Of a stretch of 64,000 nucleotides of DNA, positions 57,869 through 64,000 are shown piece after piece; the stretch's first letter is position 1, and every line of letters begins with the position of its first letter. The position numbers and the translations under genes were made by a program. The notes under the pieces are model-generated. The model worked only from the letters and a program-made list of their open reading frames with translations. It ran no database searches and had not been told where the DNA came from. The stretch is from Arthrobacter sp. ISL-65 (lineage in GTDB: Bacteria; Actinomycetota; Actinomycetes; Actinomycetales; Micrococcaceae): positions 42,197 through 106,196 of the forward strand of contig NZ_JAGGPN010000039.1 of NCBI RefSeq assembly GCF_018613795.1. Direction: 5' to 3'.

Positions 57869-59209
57869 ATGGACCGCCAGCAAGAGTTTGTCCTGCGCAC
57901 GATCGAAGAGCGCGACGTACGCTTTGTGCGCCTGTGGTTCACCGACGTCGTGGGCTCGCTCAAGTCGGTGGCCCTGGCTCCCGCCGAGGTCGAAGGCGCC
58001 TTTGAAGAGGGCCTGGGCTTTGACGGCTCGGCCATCGAGGGCCTGGCCCGCGTCTTCGAGTCGGACATGCTGGCCCAGCCGGACCCGTCCACCTTCCAGA
58101 TCCTTCCGTGGCGCGGCGAGACCGAGCAGACGTCCCGCATGTTCTGCGACATCCTTACTCCCGACGGTGAGCCCTCGGCAGCGGATCCGCGCAACGTCCT
58201 CAAGCGCACGCTGGCCAAGGCAGCCGACATGGGGTTCACGTGCTACACGCACCCCGAGATCGAGTTCTACCTGCTCAAGTCGCAGGAACCCGGCCCCGAC
58301 GGTTCGCCCATTCCGGTCGACGAGGGCGGCTACTTTGACCACGTCCCCGGCGGCGTGGCCCAGGACTTCCGCCGCACCGCCGTGACCATGCTGGAATCGG
58401 TGGGCATCTCCGTGGAGTTTAGCCACCACGAGGCCGGCCCGGGCCAGAACGAAATAGACCTGCGCTACGCGGACGCCCTGCAGACGGCGGACAACATCAT
58501 GACCTTCCGGACTGTCATCAAGGAGGTGGCGCTGCAGCAGGGCACGTACGCCACCTTCATGCCCAAGCCCTTCACGGCGCACCCGGGTTCCGGCATGCAC
58601 ACGCACTTCTCGCTCTTCGAAGGCGACACCAACGCCTTCTTTGAGGCAGGGGCGGAGTTCCAGCTTTCCAAGACTGCGCGCCAGTTCATTGCCGGCATCC
58701 TCAAGCACGCCCCTGAATTCACCGCGGTCACCAACCAGTTCGTGAACTCCTACAAGCGCCTGTGGGGCGGGGGAGAGGCGCCCAGCTACCTGAGCTGGGG
58801 GCACAACAACCGCTCCGCCCTGGTTCGGGTCCCGCTGTACAAGCCGGGCAAGGGACAGTCGGCCCGGATCGAATACCGCGGCATCGACTCGGCCGCCAAC
58901 CCCTACCTTGCCTACGCCGTGCTCCTGGGCGCCGGGCTGAAGGGCATCGAGGAGGGCTACGAGCTGCCCGCAGCGGCGGAGGACGACATCTGGTCGCTGA
59001 GCTCCGCGGAGCGCCGCGCCATGGGCCACGACCCCCTTCCCGCCAGCCTGCACGACGCCATCCGCGCCATGGAGGACTCGGAACTGCTGCCGCAGATCCT
59101 GGGCGAGCAGGTCTTTGAGCACTTCCTGCGCAACAAGCGGGCCGAGTGGCAGGACTACCGGCTGCAGGTGACCCCCTATGAGCTGCAGCGCAACCTCGCC
59201 ATCCTTTAG
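57869..59209 (+). CDS. glnA: Type I glutamine synthetase (GlnA2-like)
   Basis: 446 residues. It makes glutamine from glutamate, ammonia and ATP. The GS signatures FTDVVGSLKSV, GLGFDGSAIEG, EIEFYLL, the ATP site FMPKPFTAHPGSGMHTHFSLF and RIEYRGIDSAANPYLAY are present. Length and sequence match the second actinobacterial GSI (446 residues in M. tuberculosis GlnA2), which sits beside glnE. Tyr364 in GYELP aligns with the adenylylated tyrosine of the NLYDLP loop, but the flanking residues differ, so modification by GlnE is uncertain. glnE starts 9 bp after the stop. Confidence 0.95.
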   Translation: MDRQQEFVLRTIEERDVRFVRLWFTDVVGSLKSVALAPAEVEGAFEEGLGFDGSAIEGLARVFESDMLAQPDPSTFQILPWRGETEQTSRMFCDILTPDGEPSAADPRNVLKRTLAKAADMGFTCYTHPEIEFYLLKSQEPGPDGSPIPVDEGGYFDHVPGGVAQDFRRTAVTMLESVGISVEFSHHEAGPGQNEIDLRYADALQTADNIMTFRTVIKEVALQQGTYATFMPKPFTAHPGSGMHTHFSLFEGDTNAFFEAGAEFQLSKTARQFIAGILKHAPEFTAVTNQFVNSYKRLWGGGEAPSYLSWGHNNRSALVRVPLYKPGKGQSARIEYRGIDSAANPYLAYAVLLGAGLKGIEEGYELPAAAEDDIWSLSSAERRAMGHDPLPASLHDAIRAMEDSELLPQILGEQVFEHFLRNKRAEWQDYRLQVTPYELQRNLAIL

Positions 59210-59218
59210 GCGGCTGCG

Positions 59219-62200
59219 GTGAGCTTGGCCCGCCGGCTCATTACCGCCGGCTTCAGCGACCTCGAGAAGGGCGAACGGTTCCTTGCCGCCCCCGAGCTGG
59301 AGGGCATTGACCAGGACATCCTGTTTGCCGGCCTGCAGCTGGCGGCGAACCCGGATGCCGCGCTGCAGTCCCTGGTCCGGCTGATCGAGAAGCACCCGGA
59401 CCTGCGGAAGCTGGCAGCGGCGGACACCGAGGTGAGCGAACCGCTCTACCGGGTCCTGGGCGCCAGCGAGGCACTGGGTGAATTCCTGATCCGGCACCCG
59501 GAGCACCTCGACGCGTTCAGCGTGACCGCGAGCCCTGAACCGCTCCAGGCCGATCCAGCCGAGCTGCGTGCCCAGCTGCTCAGGTCAGTGCGCGCAGACC
59601 CCACCGCAGCCCGGCCGGTGGCGGGCATCTCGGGCCCCGAAGCCTACGAGACGCTCCGCACCGCCTATCGCCGGGGCGTGGTGGACCTCGCCATCAAGGA
59701 CCTTTGCGCTGCGGACCCGCTGGACTTCATGCCCGCCGTCGGCGCCGAACTCGCGGACCTGGCCGGGGCGGCCATTGAGGCCGCCCTTGCGGTCTCCCGC
59801 GCCGAAGCGGCGGCGAAGTTTGACGCCGGGGAGGTCGCCGACGTCGCACTGTCAGTGATCGGGATGGGCAAGTGCGGAGCCCGGGAACTGAACTACATCT
59901 CCGACGTCGATGTCATCTACGTGGTGGAGTCAGGCGAGCTGGACGACGCCCGGGCCAACACCATCGGCACGGCGCTGGCGTCCGGCATCTCGCGCGCCAT
60001 TTCCTCCCCGGCCCGCGAACCCGGGCTGTGGGAAGTTGACGCCAACCTCCGTCCGGAGGGAAAGTCCGGCCCGCTGGTCCGGACCCTGGCTTCGCACCAG
60101 AGCTACTACGCCCGCTGGGCGGAGAGCTGGGAGTTCCAGGCGCTCCTCAAAGCGCGGACCATCGCGGGCGACGCAGAGCTGGGCGCCCGCTACGAGGAGG
60201 CCGTATCGCCACTCGTGTGGACCTCGGCGAACCGCGACGGATTCGTTGAGTCGGTGCAGGCCATGCGCCGCCGGGTGACTGAACACATCCCGCCTGCCGA
60301 GGAACAGCGGCAGATCAAGCTCGGGCGGGGCGGGCTGCGCGACGTCGAATTCACCGTCCAGCTCCTCCAGCTCGTACACGGCAAGTCGGACGAATCCCTC
60401 CGGCGCCGCGACACGACGTCGGCCATCGCCGCGCTGTCGACCGGGGGCTACATCGGCCGGGCAGACGCAGCCGCCTTCGACCACGCCTACCGGTACCTGC
60501 GCCTGCTCGAACACCGCATCCAGCTGTTCCAACTGCGCCGCACGCACCTCATGCCGGTCAAGGAGGAGCCCCTCCGCACGCTGGCCAAGGCGGTGTTGGG
60601 GCCCTTCTCCACGGACCGGCCGCACCCTGACGCCCTGCTGGCCGCGTGGCAGCGGACAAAACGCTCCGTGCGCGAACTCCACGACCGGATCTTCTACCGC
60701 CCGCTCCTGAACACGGCCGCCAAGCTGAGCAGCGAGGATGCCCGCCTGACGCCGGAAGCGGCGCAGGGCAGGCTCGCCGCGCTCGGCTACCGGGACCCGC
60801 AGGGTGCACTCCGCCACATCCAGGCACTGACGGCCGGGGTCAGCCGGCGGGCCTCACTGCAGCGGCAACTGCTGCCCATCCTCCTGGGCTGGCTGGCCGA
60901 GGGCGTGGACCCCGACGCCGGGCTGCTCGCCTTCCGAAGGATTAGCGAGTCCCTCGGCACCACGCACTGGTACCTCGGCATGCTCCGCGATTCGGCCGCG
61001 GCGGCCGAGCGGCTGTGCCACATGCTGTCCAACTCCCGCCTCATCGCCGACCTCCTCGAAGTGTCGCCGGAATCTGTGTCCTGGCTGGGGTCGGACAAGG
61101 AACTGGCGCCCCTCGGCTTTGAGGCGCAGTGGCAGGAGATCACCTCCAAGATGTCCCGGCACGCGGACCCGGAAAGCGCCATGCGCCTCATCCGGCTCAT
61201 CCGCCGGCGTGAAATCCTGAGGATCGCCATCGCGGACAGCGCCGGCCTGCTCGGCCAGGACCAGGTAGGGGAGGCGCTGGCAGAGACGGACCGGGCCGCC
61301 ATCCTGGGCGCCCTGCGGGTGGCGGAAAACATTGTGTCTGCCGCCGGTCCGCTGAAGACATCGGTCCTGGTGGTGGCCATGGGCCGGCAGGGCGGGCTGG
61401 AAATCGGCTACGGGTCCGACGCCGACGTGCTGTACGTCCACCGGGCGCTGCCCGGAGCCTCGGACGATGAAGCCCAGCAGCAGGCCGCGAAGATCGTGGG
61501 CCATCTTTCCAGCCTTCTGACGCAGCCCCTCAAACCGGCGATCATGGCCGAGCGGGTCCTCGCCGTCGACGCCGATCTTCGTCCCGAGGGCAAGAACGGG
61601 GCCATGGTGCGCTCCCTGGAGTCCTACGGCGAGTACTACCGCCGCTGGTCGCTCATCTGGGAGGCGCAGGCACTGCTCCGTGCCCGGCCGATCGCCGGTG
61701 ACGACGGGCTCGCGGCGGACTTTGTGAAGCTGGTCGATCCCATCCGCTACCCGGCCGCCGTCTCCGACGCGGACGTCCGGGAAATACGCCGCATCAAGGC
61801 GCGGGTGGAATCAGAACGGTTGCCCCGCGGCGCCGACCCTGCCAGGCACCTCAAGCTGGGACGCGGCGGCCTGAGCGACGTGGAATGGCTCGTGCAGCTG
61901 CTGCAGCTCCAGCACGCCGGAAACCACCCCGAACTGCGCACCACGTCCACCCTGAAAGCTCTGCAGGCGGCGGCCTCGCTGGGGCTGCTGGAGGAGGAGG
62001 ACGCACGCCTGCTGGCCGAGGCCTGGCGGCTGGCCAGCCGGATCCGTTCGGCGAACGTGATCTGGACCGGCCGCGCCTCGGACCTGCTGCCCTCGTCCCG
62101 GCGCGACCTCGAGGCCGTGGCCAGGTGGTGCAGCTACGAGGAAGGGATGGCCGCGGCGTTCGAGGAGGACTACCTGCGGGTGAGCAGGCGGGCCCGTGCG

Positions 62201-62230
62201 GTGTTCGAGAAAGTCTTCTACGGCCACTGA
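59219..62230 (+). CDS. glnE: Glutamine synthetase adenylyltransferase/deadenylase
   Basis: 1003 residues from GTG 59219. A two-headed enzyme with nucleotidyltransferase domains: the N-terminal removase domain with GMGKCGARELNYISDVDV (from residue 215) and the C-terminal transferase domain with MGRQGGLEIGYGSDADV (from residue 721). Each is followed by a PII-uridylyl-transferase-type helical domain with the repeated KLGRGGL(R/S)DVE motif. It adjusts GS activity by adding or removing AMP. Adjacent to glnA and almost certainly co-transcribed with it. Confidence 0.97.
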   Translation: MSLARRLITAGFSDLEKGERFLAAPELEGIDQDILFAGLQLAANPDAALQSLVRLIEKHPDLRKLAAADTEVSEPLYRVLGASEALGEFLIRHPEHLDAFSVTASPEPLQADPAELRAQLLRSVRADPTAARPVAGISGPEAYETLRTAYRRGVVDLAIKDLCAADPLDFMPAVGAELADLAGAAIEAALAVSRAEAAAKFDAGEVADVALSVIGMGKCGARELNYISDVDVIYVVESGELDDARANTIGTALASGISRAISSPAREPGLWEVDANLRPEGKSGPLVRTLASHQSYYARWAESWEFQALLKARTIAGDAELGARYEEAVSPLVWTSANRDGFVESVQAMRRRVTEHIPPAEEQRQIKLGRGGLRDVEFTVQLLQLVHGKSDESLRRRDTTSAIAALSTGGYIGRADAAAFDHAYRYLRLLEHRIQLFQLRRTHLMPVKEEPLRTLAKAVLGPFSTDRPHPDALLAAWQRTKRSVRELHDRIFYRPLLNTAAKLSSEDARLTPEAAQGRLAALGYRDPQGALRHIQALTAGVSRRASLQRQLLPILLGWLAEGVDPDAGLLAFRRISESLGTTHWYLGMLRDSAAAAERLCHMLSNSRLIADLLEVSPESVSWLGSDKELAPLGFEAQWQEITSKMSRHADPESAMRLIRLIRRREILRIAIADSAGLLGQDQVGEALAETDRAAILGALRVAENIVSAAGPLKTSVLVVAMGRQGGLEIGYGSDADVLYVHRALPGASDDEAQQQAAKIVGHLSSLLTQPLKPAIMAERVLAVDADLRPEGKNGAMVRSLESYGEYYRRWSLIWEAQALLRARPIAGDDGLAADFVKLVDPIRYPAAVSDADVREIRRIKARVESERLPRGADPARHLKLGRGGLSDVEWLVQLLQLQHAGNHPELRTTSTLKALQAAASLGLLEEEDARLLAEAWRLASRIRSANVIWTGRASDLLPSSRRDLEAVARWCSYEEGMAAAFEEDYLRVSRRARAVFEKVFYGH

Positions 62231-62238
62231 ACCGGTGC

Positions 62239-62244
62239 TAGGTT
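62239..62244 (+). promoter_or_regulatory. -10 hexamer of a leaderless promoter for the VOC gene
   Basis: TAGGTT lies 7 bp before ATG 62252, between the glnE stop and the start codon. Confidence 0.45.
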
Positions 62245-62251
62245 TGGGCGC

Positions 62252-62677
62252 ATGGCTACCCAAATCTTCATGAACCTGCCCGTCAGGGACCTCGACAGAT
62301 CCGTGCAGTTCTTCACTGCGCTGGGCTTTAAGTTCAATCAGGACTACACGGACGAGAACGCCACCTGCATGGTGATCAACGACGACGCCTTCGTCATGCT
62401 CCTCGTGGAGAAGTTTTTCAAGACGTTCACCGCCAAGGAGATCGTGGACGCAACCTCGGCCACCGAGGCCATCATGGCCTTCTCGGTGGACAGCCGGGAA
62501 GAAGTGGACCAGATGGTGGGCACGGCCCTGGCCGCCGGCGGATCCGAATCGCAGCCGGTGCAGGATTACGGTTTCATGTACAGCCACAGCTTCCAGGATC
62601 CGGACGGGCACCTGTGGGAGGTCATATGGATGGATCCGGCGGGTCCGCCGGCCGACGGGGCGGCACCTGCTTCCTGA
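62252..62677 (+). CDS. VOC-family (glyoxalase/bleomycin-resistance-like) protein
   Basis: 141 residues. The two beta-alpha-beta-beta-beta modules of the vicinal-oxygen-chelate fold are recognisable: MNLPVRDLDRSVQFFTALGF and, later, YSHSFQDPDGHLWEVIWMDP with the metal-binding His and Glu. The first-module ligand is not the usual His, as in many PhnB-like or resistance-type members. Substrate unknown. Confidence 0.88.
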   Translation: MATQIFMNLPVRDLDRSVQFFTALGFKFNQDYTDENATCMVINDDAFVMLLVEKFFKTFTAKEIVDATSATEAIMAFSVDSREEVDQMVGTALAAGGSESQPVQDYGFMYSHSFQDPDGHLWEVIWMDPAGPPADGAAPAS

Positions 62678-62683
62678 CGGATC

Positions 62684-63199
62684 ATGAGGCCGGACGTATG
62701 GCTCATTCCGTTGCGGGATCTGGATGCCGATGCCCGGGCCATCCAACTGGGTGCGGTGGCGGAACTGGAGCTCGCCCCGGGCCAGCAGGAGTTTGTGGGC
62801 GACCCCCTGCGCATGATGCTGGCAGGGCTCGAGGACGGGTCCCGCAGGCCCTATGTCATCGAGGCGGGCGGCAGGGCCGCAGGGGTGCTGACGCTGCAGT
62901 CGGGGGCAGCCGGGCTGGCCGGCTGGCCCGACGACGACTCTGCCTGGCTGCTTCGCGGGTTCCTGATCGACTGGCGGCGGCAGGGCCAAGGCCTGGGACA
63001 GGCGGCAGCCTCTGCGGCAGTGGCGGCGGCCGCCAAACTGACAGCCAGGCTGGGAGGCGGCCAGGCCGGCGTCGTGCTTTCAGTCAACGAGCGCAACCCC
63101 GCCGGGCAGGGAGCATACCTGAAGGCGGGTTTTGCAGACAAAGGCGTCTATCTGGGCGGCGAGGCCGGTCCGCAGCGGACCATGTACGCCGCCTTCTGA
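62684..63199 (+). CDS. GNAT-family N-acetyltransferase
   Basis: 171 residues from ATG 62684, 6 bp after the VOC gene. The acetyl-CoA pyrophosphate loop is RRQGQGLGQAA, preceded by the beta-4 strand WLLRGFLIDW and followed by VVLSVNERNPAGQGAYLKAGF. The N-terminal MRPDVWLIPLRDLDADARAI matches the Spermine/protein GNAT group, but the acceptor is not identifiable. Co-transcribed with the VOC gene. Confidence 0.88.
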   Translation: MRPDVWLIPLRDLDADARAIQLGAVAELELAPGQQEFVGDPLRMMLAGLEDGSRRPYVIEAGGRAAGVLTLQSGAAGLAGWPDDDSAWLLRGFLIDWRRQGQGLGQAAASAAVAAAAKLTARLGGGQAGVVLSVNERNPAGQGAYLKAGFADKGVYLGGEAGPQRTMYAAF

Positions 63200-63302
63200 G
63201 CGCTGATCCCGGTCGGAAACACCGCCGGACCGTTGCGCCGGCACGGGTGCGTGCCTACGCTGTGTCTTGGCAGTGCACTTCAAACCTTGTTGGGGGGAAG
63301 GC

Positions 63303-63938
63303 TTGAAAGGGTCTTCGTCTCGGAGGCACTCGCCGGAACAGGCTGGCTCCCGGTCTCAGCACGCCTGGAGCCAGCTTTCGGCACTGCATCTGCGCCAGGA
63401 TGGGGACCATGCGCGGGCGCGGGCGAAGGGCAGCCGTGCCAGGAGGCTCAGTCGGGCCGAGCTGCTGCTCATCGGGGCGGGGGTCGCCGCCACGCTCATC
63501 GCGGGGGCGTACCAGTACGCCGGGATCAGGAGCACTTTGGAAAGCAGCACAGCTTCCTCGCTCTATGCCCAGCAGCAGGAGATCGACAGGATCTTCGTGG
63601 ACAATGTGGACCTGCAACCGTATTTCTGGCGCCGCCAGGAACTGCCGGACGCGTCGGCGGTCGCGGATCCTGCGGCGAAGCTGGCGGCGGAGCAGCTGGC
63701 GGCCCGGGCCGAAGCGACGGCCCACCGGATCCTGGATCACTTCGCCCACCTGAAATACCAGATGGGAACGCAGGCTTTCACCTCCGAACGGGCGGACTGG
63801 GAGGCCTATATCCGGCGGAGCTTCGCGGACTCGCTCATTCTGTGCCGCGCGCTGCGGGATGACCGGGAGGCCTTTGGCGGCACGGGTGCAGACTCGCTGT
63901 GGGGACGGTATGCGGAGGAACCCTGCACGGGTACTTAA
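63303..63938 (+). CDS. Single-pass membrane protein of unknown function
   Basis: 211 residues from TTG 63303, chosen because GGGGGGAAGG lies immediately upstream and a TACGCT -10-like hexamer (63255-63260) would place the start of transcription near 63267. A TTG at 63267 opens the frame 12 codons earlier. A basic N-terminus (about 50 residues) precedes one membrane segment (LLLIGAGVAATLIAGAYQYA); the remaining 150 residues are probably extracellular, with YFWRRQELPDAS and DHFAHLKYQMGTQAFTSERADWEAY, helical and rich in Trp and Tyr. It resembles small uncharacterised actinobacterial sensor-like proteins. No family recognised. Confidence 0.65.
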   Translation: MKGSSSRRHSPEQAGSRSQHAWSQLSALHLRQDGDHARARAKGSRARRLSRAELLLIGAGVAATLIAGAYQYAGIRSTLESSTASSLYAQQQEIDRIFVDNVDLQPYFWRRQELPDASAVADPAAKLAAEQLAARAEATAHRILDHFAHLKYQMGTQAFTSERADWEAYIRRSFADSLILCRALRDDREAFGGTGADSLWGRYAEEPCTGT

Positions 63939-63939
63939 C

Positions 63940-64000
63940 GGAAACGGTCACGTGACCCGGAAACGGGCAGTGACCGGAAACGGCCACGGGCGGCCACCGG
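63940..64000 (+). repeat. GGAAACGG repeats after the last gene, continuing off the window
   Basis: GGAAACGG starts at 63940, 63959 and 63976, giving units of 19 and 17 bp that begin 2 bp after the stop codon. The first unit includes the palindrome GTCACGTGAC (63947-63956). The array may continue past the right edge. Confidence 0.7.

Overview
The window is about 64 kb of GC-rich, gene-dense actinobacterial chromosome. Gene content and protein sequences point to the Micrococcaceae (Arthrobacter or Pseudarthrobacter type): mycobacterial-style gene order at several loci (gcvH-garA-ftsR-DUF151-merR; aroG-pknL-Rv2175c-like-idsA; mraZ-dcw-sepF-yggT-divIVA), but a MurE whose substrate-pocket motif is not the diaminopimelate type, as expected for an L-lysine peptidoglycan. 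The genus is inferred; no rRNA or marker search was possible. I saw no tRNA, rRNA, insertion sequence, prophage or CRISPR array. This is core chromosome, and most of the novelty is in regulatory DNA and short repeats rather than in unknown gene cassettes.

Layout. 1-3.4 kb: 5' end of a leftward Fpg/Nei-type glycosylase gene, then gcvH, garA, ftsR, a DUF151 nuclease gene and a second MerR gene, closed by a bidirectional terminator. 3.4-9.7 kb: pyruvate carboxylase (pyc) flanked by two different ParA/MinD-type ATPases. 9.7-16 kb: a lipid-flavoured block (long-chain acyl-CoA ligase, two tandem alpha/beta hydrolases, a PlsC-type acyltransferase) with a ROK sugar kinase. 16-25.6 kb: class II DAHP synthase, a PASTA Ser/Thr kinase (PknL type), a LysM-lytic transglycosylase, the Rv2175c-type DNA-binding protein, a polyprenyl diphosphate synthase, a lipoprotein, DinB and a DUF3040 protein.

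25.9-45.9 kb is the complete division and cell-wall (dcw) cluster in one direction: mraZ, rsmH, ftsL, ftsI, murE, murF, mraY, murD, ftsW, murG, murC, ftsQ, ftsZ, pgeF, yggS, sepF, a yggT-family gene and divIVA. Many of its genes overlap by 4-8 nt, so translational coupling is likely. It makes lipid II from UDP-MurNAc-dipeptide onward and builds the septum and the polar growth machinery.

46-64 kb holds lspA, an RluD-type pseudouridine synthase, dnaE, a flavin reductase, a membrane protein, hisD, nrdR, ppgK (leftward), map (leftward), a 54-residue SPOR-like protein, panB (leftward), glnA and glnE, then a VOC protein, a GNAT acetyltransferase and an unknown membrane protein.

Cross-cutting signals: (1) at least ten genes start 6-8 nt after a TANNNT -10 hexamer, the signature of leaderless mRNAs; (2) at five loci 15-19 bp tandem repeats lie on or just after stop codons; (3) a GTTAAGGTT motif is shared by the ftsR neighbourhood and the ftsZ promoter region, where it adjoins a perfect palindrome; (4) a five-copy 9-bp array lies upstream of the LysM-transglycosylase gene; (5) in-phase MraZ boxes overlap the mraZ promoter, and paired palindromes that look like NrdR boxes lie upstream of nrdR.
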